Below, one piece after another: positions 8,455 through 16,117 of a stretch of 64,000 bases of DNA (positions are counted from its first letter, which is position 1; each line of letters begins with the position of its first letter). Origin of the DNA: Auraticoccus monumenti (GTDB lineage Bacteria; Actinomycetota; Actinomycetes; Propionibacteriales; Propionibacteriaceae); NCBI RefSeq assembly GCF_900101785.1, contig NZ_LT629688.1:3286001-3350000 (forward strand). The letters run 5' to 3'. The notes beneath the pieces are model-generated. The model searched no databases and had not been told where the DNA came from. It saw nothing but the letters and a program-made list of their open reading frames with translations. Both the position numbers and the translations under genes were made by a program.

Positions 8455-9426
8455 GTGGCCACCACGACCCCGGCCGCGGTTCGGCGGGGAGGAGCCGAAC
8501 TCCCCCCGCCGGGCGCGGCCCCCGCCCGCCCCAGCCGGCCGCGGCGGCCCGACTTCCCGGTCCGCAAGGCGCTCGGCATCGGGGCCTTCCTGCTGCCGGC
8601 GGTGCTGTTCGTCGCCCTCTTCACCTACTACCCGATGCTCGTCGGCTCGCAGATGGCGTTCCGGGAGTGGAACCTGTGGGACCTGACCGACACGCCCTTC
8701 ATCGGGCTGGACAACTTCCGCACCCTGTTCGCCGACCCGAGCTTCGCAGCCGTCTCCTGGCACACCGTGGTCTGGGTCGTGGGCTCGATCGTCCCGCAGT
8801 TCCTGATCGGGTTCGGCATCGCGCTGCTGCTGTGGCGACGCTTCCCGTTCCGGGGGCTCTACCAGGCGGTCGTCTTCTTCCCCTGGGCGGTGTCGGGGTT
8901 CCTGATCGGGATCCTCTTCCGCTGGATGTTCAACGCCGAGTTCGGGGTGGTCAACGACCTGCTGCTCAAGGCAGGGCTGATCGACTCCCCCGTGCCGTGG
9001 CTGGCCGACCCGGACCTGGCCATGGCGTCGGTGATCGTCGCCAACGTCTGGTACGGCGTCACCTTCTTCGCGATCATGATCCTGGCCGCGCTGCAGTCGG
9101 TGGACCACGAGATGATGGAGGCCGCCGCGCTCGACGGCGCCGGCCGCGTCCGCACCCTCCTCTTCATCGTGGTCCCCTCGATCAGGATCACCCTCGGTCT
9201 GACCGTGCTGCTGCGGGTCATCTGGATCTTCAACTTCCCCGACATCATCTACGGCATGACCGGCGGCGGGCCCGGGAACCAGACCCACATCATCACCACC
9301 TGGATGATCACCTTCACCCAGCAGGGCGCCTACGGCGTCGCCTCCGCGCTGGGGCTCATCACCATGGCCGTGCTCACGGTGTTCACGATCTTCTACCTGC
9401 TCGCGCTCCGGGAGAGGAACTCATGA
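8455..9426 (+). CDS. ABC sugar permease, MalF/UgpA type
   Basis: 323 residues with a Pro-rich cytoplasmic N-terminus (about 1-35) and six predicted membrane helices. The cytoplasmic EAA loop reads EAAALDGAGRVRTLLFIVVP (around residue 220-240) and contacts the ATPase. The GTG start lies 3 nt after the binding-protein stop. The 3' end overlaps the next permease by ATGA. No ATP-binding subunit is encoded in the operon, so a shared MsiK-like ATPase elsewhere in the genome is likely. Confidence 0.9.
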   Translation: MATTTPAAVRRGGAELPPPGAAPARPSRPRRPDFPVRKALGIGAFLLPAVLFVALFTYYPMLVGSQMAFREWNLWDLTDTPFIGLDNFRTLFADPSFAAVSWHTVVWVVGSIVPQFLIGFGIALLLWRRFPFRGLYQAVVFFPWAVSGFLIGILFRWMFNAEFGVVNDLLLKAGLIDSPVPWLADPDLAMASVIVANVWYGVTFFAIMILAALQSVDHEMMEAAALDGAGRVRTLLFIVVPSIRITLGLTVLLRVIWIFNFPDIIYGMTGGGPGNQTHIITTWMITFTQQGAYGVASALGLITMAVLTVFTIFYLLALRERNS

Positions 9427-10259
9427 TCGACCGCAACCCGCCGCTGATCAAGGCGGCCCGGGTGGTGCTGCTGGCGCTGTGGATGCTGATCACCCTGTTC
9501 CCGCTGTACTGGATCGTGGTCACCTCCCTGAAGGACCCCGGAGTCATCGCCCGCTTCCCGCTGCAGTACTGGCCCGAGACGGTGTCCTTCGCCAACTACG
9601 CCCGCCTGTTCGAGACGGCGAACTTCGGCCAGTACCTGCTCAACAGCCTGGTCGTGGCGGTCAGCGCCGGCGCGGTGGCCACGCTGATCTCGCTGCTGTC
9701 GGCCTACGTGCTGGCCCGCTTCCACTTCCGATCCCGGGGGGCGATCACGGTGGCCTTCCTGGTCACCCAGATGATCCCCGGGTTCATCGCGCTGGGCCCG
9801 CTCTACCAGCTGATGGTCAACCTCGACCTGGTCGACAACCGGGGCGGGCTGGCGCTGATCTACACCGCGGTCTGCATCCCCTTCTGCACGATCATGCTGC
9901 GGGGCTTCTTCGCCAACGTCCCCGACGCCCTCGAGGAGGCCGCGATGGTGGACGGCTGCTCGCGGCTGTCCGCGCTGTTCCGGGTGATCGTCCCGGTCAT
10001 GACGCCGGGGATCATGGCCGCGTTCATCTTCAACTTCGTCAACTGCTGGAACGAGCTGTTCCTCTCGGTGACGCTGCTCAACAGCACCGAGAAGCTCACC
10101 GTGCCGACCGCGCTCAACGGCTTCATCTCGAGCTTCAACATCGAGTGGGGCCCGCTCTCGGCCGCCGCGGTGCTGACCATCCTGCCGACCATGGCGATCT
10201 TCGCCCTGGCCAGCCGCTGGATCGTCCAGGGCCTGACCTCCGGAGCGGTGAAGGGCTGA
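9423..10259 (+). CDS. ABC sugar permease, MalG/UgpE type
   Basis: 278 residues, six membrane helices. The EAA loop is LEEAAMVDGCSRLSALFRVIVP near residue 180, with the usual conserved Gly. The ATG overlaps the previous stop by 4 nt and follows GGAGAGG, so it is translationally coupled to its heterodimer partner. It is the last gene of the GntR-controlled operon; a strong hairpin lies 17 nt after its stop. It forms the membrane channel with the protein at 8455-9426 for import of the ligand bound by the lipoprotein. Confidence 0.9.
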   Translation: MIDRNPPLIKAARVVLLALWMLITLFPLYWIVVTSLKDPGVIARFPLQYWPETVSFANYARLFETANFGQYLLNSLVVAVSAGAVATLISLLSAYVLARFHFRSRGAITVAFLVTQMIPGFIALGPLYQLMVNLDLVDNRGGLALIYTAVCIPFCTIMLRGFFANVPDALEEAAMVDGCSRLSALFRVIVPVMTPGIMAAFIFNFVNCWNELFLSVTLLNSTEKLTVPTALNGFISSFNIEWGPLSAAAVLTILPTMAIFALASRWIVQGLTSGAVKG

Positions 10260-10275
10260 CCCACCTCCGTCCGAC

Positions 10276-10304
10276 CGGCCCCGCGTCCACCGGACGCGGG
10301 GCCG
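10276..10304 (+). terminator. Strong hairpin terminator of the aminotransferase/ABC operon
   Basis: A perfect 13-bp stem (left arm CGGCCCCGCGTCC) with a 3-nt ACC loop, starting 17 nt after the permease stop. No U-tract follows, which is usual for actinobacterial terminators. Confidence 0.75.
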
Positions 10305-10711
10305 TGGTGACCGTCCTGTGCCGGGAGAGGGCCGCCGGCCCGGTCCTGGCCTCCGTCGCGCTGCTGGTCCGGCCGCCTGCGCCATCCCGATCACCTGGCC
10401 CGGCGTGCCGGTCTGGCTCGGCACGGCCTGCGGCGTCAGCAGCTGGGGCACCTGGCTCGTCGTGGCCCTGGACCACGCGACCCGCCGGTGGGGAGGACCG
10501 AGGGCGCCGGTGATCCGCGTCACAGCACCCATCCGAGCCGCGCGACCGTCCCGAAGTGCCTCTCGGTGCCGCGGAGCTCGCTCGCGCGCGGTCGACGACG
10601 GACTCGGGGTCGGTCGGCCACCGCTGCGTGAGGAGCTCGTCGGGCGACGCCCCGGGCACCGGTGCGCCTGGGCCCATCGGGGGATGGGCCCGGGTCCGCA
10701 CCCGCGCCCGG
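10305..10711. other. Intergenic stretch, possible decayed ANTAR remnant
   Basis: No intact gene seen. Around 10375-10450 the minus strand has patchy similarity to the DNA encoding the ANTAR core of the nearby GAF-ANTAR genes (the region reading QLIGQATGIVME there), but with indels and no maintained frame. This may be a relic or chance similarity in GC-rich DNA. Confidence 0.3.
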
Positions 10712-11089
10712 TTACGGCTCGGGCAGTCGGCGCCGGAGCAGGCAGAACTCGTTGCCCTCGGGGTCGGCCAGGACGTGCCAGGACTCCTCCCCCGTCTGCC
10801 CCACGTCCGCTGGTCGGGCCCCCAGGGCGAGCAGCCGTTCCAGCTCGGCGTCCTGGTCCCGGTCGACCGGGTTCACGTCGAGGTGCAGACGCAGCGGGGA
10901 CGTCTTCTCCTCCGCCACCAGCGCCAGCACGATGGTCGGGGCGGCTCCGCCGAACCCGGACGCGGGTCCGATCTCGATGTCGGCACCCTCGCGGCCCAGC
11001 TCGACGTAACCCAGCACCTCGCACCAGAACCGTGCCAGGGCCTCGGGGTCACGGCAGCCGAGCACCAGCTCCGTCAGTCGACAGCTCAC
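10712..11089 (-). CDS. VOC (glyoxalase/bleomycin-resistance) family protein
   Basis: 125 residues, a single two-module VOC domain. It begins TELVLGCRDPEALARFWCEVLGY, and it ends with the family C-terminal signature VLADPEGNEFCLLRR. Such proteins form dimers with paired beta-alpha-beta-beta-beta modules that bind a metal or small molecule; the substrate cannot be assigned. It resembles the VOC protein at 27639-28031 in both end motifs and the DxELERLLxLGAR segment. ATG/GTG-proximal start as listed gives the full domain with no extension. It stands alone between the ABC operon and the cell-surface protein. Confidence 0.85.
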   Translation of the reverse strand: MSCRLTELVLGCRDPEALARFWCEVLGYVELGREGADIEIGPASGFGGAAPTIVLALVAEEKTSPLRLHLDVNPVDRDQDAELERLLALGARPADVGQTGEESWHVLADPEGNEFCLLRRRLPEP

Positions 11090-11258
11090 CGGTCGAACCT
11101 AGGCGTCATCGCCTGCGGGCGCGAGGGGGAGGAGCGCGCGATGACCCCGGCCGGCTGCTCCCCCGGGCCCACACGCGGGCGTCGGGCCAGGAACGGCACG
11201 GGCGACCGGGGTGCGCTGCCGCACCCTGGTCGCCCGTACCGGGGCCGCTGCCCTGCGC

Positions 11259-12572
11259 TCAGTGCTGCGGGGTGTGGCGACGACGTCTGCCGTACCAGAC
11301 GGCACCCGCGCCGGCGGTCAGCAGGACACCTGCCGCGACGGCGACCAGTGCGGCGGAGCCGGAACCGGTGTCCGGCAGCCGGGACTCGGGCCCGCCCGGT
11401 CCGTACGGGGCCGCAGGCGTCGTCGGCGTGCCGTCCGCGTCGGAGTCCGCCTCGGCGTTCGAGTCGGAGTCCGAGCCGGAATCGGCGTCGGAGTCGGACG
11501 TCGAGCTGCGGTCCGTACCGGCGTCGGAGTCGGCGTCCGAAGCGGTGTCCGGACCCGCATCGGAGTCCGCGTCGCTCTCAGCATCGACCGAGGAGGTGGG
11601 AGGCGTCGAGGCCGTCGGGCTGTCGCTCTCGGTCGGGCTCTCGGTCGCGGTCGGGCTCACGCTCGCGGTCGGGGTGGTGCTGGGGCTCGGGCTGTCGCTC
11701 GGCGTGGCGCTGTCGCTGGGGCTCGGCGTGGCGCTGTCGCTGGGACTCGGGCTGTCGCTCGGCGTGGCGCTGTCGCTGGGGCTCGGGCTGCCGCTGGGCT
11801 CCGGGTCAGGCGACGGGGACGCCGCCACGCAGGCGCTGCTGGTGAACACGTTCGTCTGCAGGCTGACCTGGCCGGTCCGGGCCAGGACGCGCCCGTCGAC
11901 CGTGCTGCCGGTCAGCACGGACACCGACGCCAGGGCCATGACCGACCCGACGAAGGTGGTGCCGGCGTCGATGGTGGCCGAGCTCCCCACCTGCCAGAAG
12001 ACGTTGCAGGCCTGGGCGCCGCGGATCAGCTCGACGCTGGACCCGGTCCCGATCAGGAGGGCGGAGGGCACCTGGAAGATGAAGACGGCATCGGGGTCGT
12101 TCTCGCCGTCCAGGGTCAGGGCGCCGTTGAGCGCCAGTGTGGTGGAGGCGGTGTAGACGCCCCCGACGAGCGTCTCCCCGGTGAGGTCGGGGCCGACAGC
12201 GGCCGTGCTGGCCCGCCCGGCCGCGTCGTTGTAGGCGATGCGGAGGTCGGCCTGCGCCGCGGCGGCCACCTCGTCGGCGGCGTGGATGGTGCCTCGCACC
12301 TGGCCGGGCGGGAAGCCGGTGATGGCTGCCCCGGGGCTGACACCCAGGTTGTCAGACAGGATGCTGGGCCCGGTGTTGGTGACCGTCTCGGCCCCGAGGA
12401 CGGAGAAGTCCTCGGCGGTCCCGAGCAGGACGCGCGCCTCGGCGGCCTGGGCGTCGGGAACGACGGCGCCGAGCACCAACCCACCACTCAACGTGAGGGC
12501 CGCGGCTGCGGCCAGGAAGGAGATCGACCGGCGCCTGGCTCGAGGAGCGGTGTCGGGGAGAGGACGGGGCAA
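11259..12572 (-). CDS. LPXTG-anchored ice-binding-like (DUF3494) surface protein
   Basis: 437 residues. The signal peptide (about 1-43) ends at AQA. A DUF3494 ice-binding-like beta-solenoid domain covers about 45-235 (GTAEDFSVLGAETVTNTGPS, then the ALTLDGENDPDAVFIFQ and NVFWQVGSSATI motifs). A long low-complexity Ser/Pro/Asp stalk covers about 240-395: first repeats of SPSDSATPSD type, then alternating Asp/Ser. At the C-terminus, LPDTG at 398-402 is followed by a hydrophobic helix and RRRR, a sortase signal. The TTG start follows GGAGG by 5 nt. It should be covalently fixed to the cell wall with the domain held out on a stalk. Adhesin, ice-binding or another ligand role is open. Confidence 0.9.
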   Translation of the reverse strand: MPRPLPDTAPRARRRSISFLAAAAALTLSGGLVLGAVVPDAQAAEARVLLGTAEDFSVLGAETVTNTGPSILSDNLGVSPGAAITGFPPGQVRGTIHAADEVAAAAQADLRIAYNDAAGRASTAAVGPDLTGETLVGGVYTASTTLALNGALTLDGENDPDAVFIFQVPSALLIGTGSSVELIRGAQACNVFWQVGSSATIDAGTTFVGSVMALASVSVLTGSTVDGRVLARTGQVSLQTNVFTSSACVAASPSPDPEPSGSPSPSDSATPSDSPSPSDSATPSPSDSATPSDSPSPSTTPTASVSPTATESPTESDSPTASTPPTSSVDAESDADSDAGPDTASDADSDAGTDRSSTSDSDADSGSDSDSNAEADSDADGTPTTPAAPYGPGGPESRLPDTGSGSAALVAVAAGVLLTAGAGAVWYGRRRRHTPQH

Positions 12573-12643
12573 GACTGCCTCCAGCAGAGCCGACCCAGCG
12601 ACCGGTCGGCGGCTCGGGGGAACCGGACTCGATCACCGTGGGC

Positions 12644-12659
12644 GGTGGTATCGACCACC
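12644..12659. promoter_or_regulatory. Inverted repeat upstream of the surface-protein gene
   Basis: GGTGGT-atcg-ACCACC, perfect 6-bp arms, 72 nt upstream of the TTG of the ice-binding-like gene. A second one, GTGAT-cgcc-ATCAC, is at 12669-12682. They may be operator sites or a terminator for the adjacent remnant; no regulator is next to them. Confidence 0.3.
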
Positions 12660-12707
12660 ATAGGTCACGTGATCGCCATCACCTAGTACCGGCGTGTCGA
12701 CCCGTCG

Positions 12708-13103
12708 TCAGACCCGCGGCCCGGACGGGTCTGCGGCACCCTCCGTGCCACCTGAGACGGCGGCGACGACGCGGTCCACCGCCGCCTCCACCTGCCGACC
12801 GACGGCCTCCTCGTCCCCGGACTCGGAGTCGCGCACGAACGCCGTGACGCCACGGGTCAACCCGCAGTAGTCCAGGATCCCGTGCTCGACCTGGGTGCTG
12901 AACGCCTGGCCGTAGCCGTGCCGGACGAAGGAGGCCTCGGTGGTGCCGGAGACCGGGATCAGGTGCGCCGTGACCCGTTGCAGCCTCGGCACGACGCACT
13001 CCTCCGCGTCGAGGTCGAAGGGCCAGCCCGTGATGAGCACGCGGTCGACCAAGCCCTTGAGCAGCGCCGGCAGGGACCACCACCAGACCGGGAACACCAG
13101 CAC
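12708..13103 (-). pseudogene. Truncated flavodoxin-fold NAD(P)H dehydrogenase (quinone) remnant
   Basis: 131 residues matching only the C-terminal two-thirds of a Flavodoxin_2/NQO-type oxidoreductase: LVFPVWWWSLPALLKGLVDRVL is the diagnostic stretch, followed by the GTTEASFVRHGYG region. The FMN-binding N-terminal strand and loop (about 60 residues) is missing. Upstream in frame there is open sequence without similarity (including repeated Arg), not a domain start. It is therefore probably a 5'-truncated pseudogene, though an internal GTG/ATG could still give a short product. Confidence 0.6.
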
Positions 13104-13532
13104 CAGGTCTGCAGGCGTGGTACCCGGAGATCGTCCGGTCAGGCGCCGGCGACACGCCTGAGCCTTCCTACCGGCTACCAGGTGCTCGCCGGGACCGACC
13201 GCGTCATCACGCAGGCGAGTGCGCGGGCGTCACCAGCAGCGGCTGTGCCCCTGGATCACCGCGCGGGCGTCGGCTCCGGCACCACTGCCGGCAGCGTCGC
13301 GTCCCCGGGGACGCCGTCGTCGTCTCCTCCGCCGGCACCCGGCCGGGCAGCGGCCTCGACGCCGAGTCCGGGCACGCGCTGGAGGCGCGGAGCGACCCCG
13401 GGGCCACCGCCGGTCGTGCGCAGAACCGGGCGCTCAGCGGACGGCTCGACGAGAGTGCAGAGACGTCCGCTGAGCGACCGGTTCTGCACGCCGGGCGGCG
13501 CGGGCCCGGCGCCGGGGCGGGAGGCACGCTGC
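13104..13532. other. Intergenic stretch with a large stem-loop
   Basis: No gene seen. The main structure is the inverted repeat at 13420-13487. The rest is GC-rich sequence without maintained coding frames. Confidence 0.5.
13420..13487. repeat. 24-bp inverted repeat (long stem-loop)
   Basis: The arms 13420-13443 and 13464-13487 pair at 23 of 24 positions around a 20-nt loop; allowing a 2-nt bulge extends the stem outward by about four pairs. It is far longer than the terminators nearby. It lies just upstream of a ribosome-binding site (about 13519) for the small gene at 13533. Confidence 0.75.
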
Positions 13533-13859
13533 GTGGTCACCCACCGAGGCCCGCCTCGACGACCCCACGGCACCCCGGTGGAGGTGTGGCGGACCGACCA
13601 GCCCTCCACCGGCGGCACCACCGGTCCCGAGTGGACGCGGCTGGTCCGCGACGACATCGCCGAGCTGCACGCCCGGCTGACCGACTCCCCGCGGCGGGGG
13701 CGACGGCGTCCGGGTACCCCGAGCCCTCTCGAGGTCCCCGCGACCGCGCCGGCGGCGGAGGGCGGTGGCGACGCTGGTCCTGGGTACCCCAGGGGCATGA
13801 ACCGCGCCAGCCGAGCACCCGCCGACGCCCCCACGGACCAGCCCTCCGCGCACCGGTGA
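13533..13859 (+). CDS. Small hypothetical protein
   Basis: About 108 residues, no family recognised. Support: strongly G/C third positions through VEVWRTDQPSTGG and LVRDDIAELHARLTDS, a GGGAGG 8 nt before the GTG at 13533, and a GTGA overlap with the next gene. The sequence is hydrophilic with an Arg-rich middle and a Pro/Ala-rich end, and contains no cysteine pairs or membrane segment. An alternative start is GTG 13578. It could be a remnant retained as a translational leader. Confidence 0.4.
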   Translation: MVTHRGPPRRPHGTPVEVWRTDQPSTGGTTGPEWTRLVRDDIAELHARLTDSPRRGRRRPGTPSPLEVPATAPAAEGGGDAGPGYPRGMNRASRAPADAPTDQPSAHR

Positions 13860-14308
13860 GCCGGTACCGGCGCTGGGCCGTGCTCGCGGTCGGCTGGGTG
13901 GTGCTGGTCCTGGGACTGGCGGCCCTGGTGCTGCCGGGACCCGGTCTCGTCCTGGTGGCGCTGGGGCTCGCCATCCTGGGGCGTCACCTCCCCTGGGCCC
14001 AGCGGCACCTGCAACCGGTCCAGGCCCGGGCCCACGCCGGCGCGGTCGCGCTGGTGCGGTCACCCCGGCGCTTCGTGGCCCCGGCGCTGCTCTCCGCGCT
14101 CCTGGTCGGCCTGGGCGTCGTCTGGCTGGTGGGGCCGGGAGTGCCCACGTGGTGGCCGCTGCACCCGCGGTGGTGGTTGGTGGGCGGACCGGTCACCGGC
14201 ATCAGCCTGGTGGTCTCGGGCTCGGTGAGCGCGACGGTGCTGCTGCGGACGTGGTCCCGGCGGGCCGAGCTCCGGCTCGAGCACTCCCCCGTCCCCCAGC
14301 GCAGCTGA
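13856..14308 (+). CDS. Small membrane protein with PGPG motif (TIGR02611-like)
   Basis: 150 residues. Hydrophobic helices near 7-40 surround LVLPGPGLVLVALGLAILG, the motif of PGPGW-type putative transmembrane proteins. Two further helices follow (PALLSALLVGLGVVWLVGPG and a C-terminal pair). The family has no established function. The GTG start is supported only by the GTGA overlap with the previous frame; there is no separate ribosome-binding site. The charged C-terminus (RTWSRRAELRLEH) is probably cytoplasmic. Confidence 0.7.
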   Translation: MSRYRRWAVLAVGWVVLVLGLAALVLPGPGLVLVALGLAILGRHLPWAQRHLQPVQARAHAGAVALVRSPRRFVAPALLSALLVGLGVVWLVGPGVPTWWPLHPRWWLVGGPVTGISLVVSGSVSATVLLRTWSRRAELRLEHSPVPQRS

Positions 14309-14377
14309 CGTCCGGGAACGCACGCTCGACCCTGTCCCCGGGTGCGACCTGGACGGAGCCAGTTCTGAGATGCTGCG

Positions 14378-14659
14378 GTGGTGGTGGCAGACGAGGGCGC
14401 CTACGACCGGGTGGTGCCGGTCCACGACCCGGCGAACCGGTGCGTCCCCCCGCACCGAGGGCGAGGACCGCTGGGCCTGCTGCGGCTGACCGGGGTGTGC
14501 GCGGCCACGGTCGGTCTGGGCCACCAGACAGGCACCCGGCGGTGCACGTCCACCACCACCGCCCTCCCGGTCCAGCTGGACGGGGAGCCGGTCGGGCTGC
14601 TGGCCGGCGCGCAGGTCACCGTCGAGTCCGCCCACCACGCGCTGCTCACGATCGGCTGA
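14378..14659 (+). pseudogene. Small ORF ending like a diacylglycerol kinase C-terminus
   Basis: 93 codons from GTG. The last ~30 residues (TTTALPVQLDGEPVGLLAG...) match the terminal strand pair of YegS/diacylglycerol kinase-type lipid kinases, where a VDGE motif is typical. The preceding residues do not look like that family, and the catalytic domain is missing. It stops 2 nt before the next gene's GTG. It is either a degraded lipid-kinase gene or a new small protein built on its tail. Confidence 0.4.
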
Positions 14660-14661
14660 GC

Positions 14662-15141
14662 GTGCACTACGTCCTCGGCGCCCCTGGCTCCGGCAAGAGC
14701 AGCCTGGCCCCGCTGCTGCGGACGCTGCTGCCCGGACGGGTGGTGCTCGACTGGGACGCCCTGATGGAGCCGGCGGGGACGCTGGCCGGGTGGCCCGTCC
14801 GCGAGCACCCGGACACCTGGGGCCCCTACTCCGACCTGGTGCGGGCGGTCGTGGGGCAGCTGGGGTCGTCACCGGTGGTGCTCCTCACCGTCTGCACACC
14901 CGACGAGCTGCGGGGCTGGCCGCCCGGCCGCTGGCTGCTGCTGGACTGCGACGACACCACCCGACGCACCCGGCTGGCGCCCCGTGGGGACCTGGCGGAG
15001 GCGACCGGGGCCGTCGCGGACGCCGCCTCCTACCGGGCGCTCGGGCTGCCAGTGGTCGACACGACCAGCCTGCCGCTGCCGGACGCGGCCCGCCGGCTGG
15101 CCGCCGCCCTCGCCGGGTCCGACGCCCGTGGTGACGGCTGA
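14662..15141 (+). CDS. P-loop nucleotide kinase-like protein
   Basis: 159 residues. Walker A GAPGSGKSS lies at residues 6-14, DWDALMEP follows as the acidic segment, and LLLDCDDTTRRTRLAPRG provides the lid-like Arg residues. The size fits a minimal ATP-dependent kinase of the AAA_18/adenylate-kinase-like group. The GTG at 14662 is 2 nt after the preceding stop and opens directly on the beta strand leading to the P-loop, so I prefer it to longer upstream options. The substrate is unknown. Confidence 0.7.
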   Translation: MHYVLGAPGSGKSSLAPLLRTLLPGRVVLDWDALMEPAGTLAGWPVREHPDTWGPYSDLVRAVVGQLGSSPVVLLTVCTPDELRGWPPGRWLLLDCDDTTRRTRLAPRGDLAEATGAVADAASYRALGLPVVDTTSLPLPDAARRLAAALAGSDARGDG

Positions 15142-15222
15142 ACGACGGGAGTGGTGCCCGGGCGACCGGCTGGGTCCGGGCCGCGGACCCCAGCCGAGAC
15201 CCTGCGTCCCGAGCAGCGCCGG

Positions 15223-15957
15223 CTACGGCACCGGTGCCCGGTCCAGCACCAGCAGCCACGAGCGGTAGTGCTCGACCACCGAGCCGCCGAGCCCCTCCAC
15301 CGCGTGCGCGGCGGCCCCCACCTCCTGGGACGACCAGTCGCTGAAGGTGCTGAACAGCCGCCGCACCTGGTCGGTGTCCAGTCGGGTGCTCCAGGACCAG
15401 ACGCTGGTCCCCGTTACCGTGAAGTGGCCGCTGCGGGTCAGCTCCCCGGTCGTGACGACCACGTCCTCGGCGTCCGGTCCCCGGCGCGGCGGCGTCGGCC
15501 GTGCCGCGACGATCTCGGCCAGCCGGTCCCGGAACGGGGTCCGGACGTCGGGGTCGCCGAAGACGTTGCGCCACACCGCGAGCCGCCCGCCCGGCACCAG
15601 CAACCGGTGCAGTCGCGGCAGCAGCACGTCCAGCTCCATCCAGTGCACGGAGGTCGCGGCGACGGCCAGCTCGAAGGACGAGGCCGGCCGCTCGAGCTCC
15701 TCGGCCCGGCACACCACCACCTCGGCGCCGGGGCAGCGCTCACCGAGCACCGCAGCCAGCCGGGGACCGGGCTCCACGGCCGTGACGGACAGGCCGGCGG
15801 CGAGCAACCCGCGGGTGGCCTGGCCCGAGCCCGCCCCCAGGTCCAGCGCCCGGTGCCCCGGCTCCAGGAGCCCCCGATCGCGCAGCTCCCGCCACAACGC
15901 CTCCGGGTACGGCGGGCGGGCCCGGTCGTAGTCCTCGGCCCGGGCCTCGAAGTGCAT
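15223..15957 (-). CDS. Class I SAM-dependent methyltransferase
   Basis: 244 residues, Rossmann-type methyltransferase of the Methyltransf_11/UbiE-like group. It begins MHFEARAEDYDRARPPYPEAL, typical of this subfamily. SAM motif I is ALDLGAGSGQATRGL at about 37-51, the acidic end of strand 2 is VEPGP, and motif III is LHRLLVPGGRLAVW. The acceptor substrate is unknown. The ATG at 15957 fits homologues; a GTG four codons upstream (15969) is possible, and neither has a clear ribosome-binding site. It is divergent from the YCII gene, with about 160 bp between the starts. Confidence 0.85.
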   Translation of the reverse strand: MHFEARAEDYDRARPPYPEALWRELRDRGLLEPGHRALDLGAGSGQATRGLLAAGLSVTAVEPGPRLAAVLGERCPGAEVVVCRAEELERPASSFELAVAATSVHWMELDVLLPRLHRLLVPGGRLAVWRNVFGDPDVRTPFRDRLAEIVAARPTPPRRGPDAEDVVVTTGELTRSGHFTVTGTSVWSWSTRLDTDQVRRLFSTFSDWSSQEVGAAAHAVEGLGGSVVEHYRSWLLVLDRAPVP

Positions 15958-16038
15958 CGGGTCGACCACGAGCGCCAGCCTACGATCGCGAGCCGGCCGC
16001 CGGGCCCCGTCGGCGTCTACGCTCACGGACCCAGGGCA

Positions 16039-16066
16039 TGTCGAGAAGCACCGGACGGCTCCGCTC
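16039..16066 (+). promoter_or_regulatory. Putative ECF42-type promoter of the YCII/sigma operon
   Basis: TGTCGA at 16039-16044 followed after 17 nt by CGCTC at 16062-16066. As I recall, TGTCGA is the -35 element reported for ECF42 sigma factors, whose genes autoregulate. The position, about 50 nt before the downstream ATG, fits. Match by eye only. Confidence 0.4.
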
Positions 16067-16076
16067 ACCAGATGAG

Positions 16077-16097
16077 GGGCCGCGAGGAGCGCGGCCC
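16077..16097 (+). promoter_or_regulatory. 5'-UTR hairpin before the YCII gene
   Basis: GGGCCGCG-AGGAG-CGCGGCCC, a perfect 8-bp stem with an AGGAG loop, placed between the putative promoter and the true ribosome-binding site (GGGAG at about 16107). An AGG-rich loop could be a decoy ribosome-binding or translation-control element. Confidence 0.35.
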
Positions 16098-16117
16098 ACG
16101 ACACAGGGAGAACCACC

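Noticed and set aside
6970-9288. 772-codon minus-strand frame across the aminotransferase and ABC genes
   Set aside because: It is antisense to well-supported genes and has an Asp/Gly/His/Arg-rich composition typical of the reverse frame in GC-rich DNA.
11690-11800. Regularly repeated DNA (GCTGTCGCT/GGGGCTCGG units) resembling a CRISPR-like or VNTR array
   Set aside because: It is the coding sequence for the Ser/Pro stalk of the LPXTG protein; units are adjacent with no spacers.
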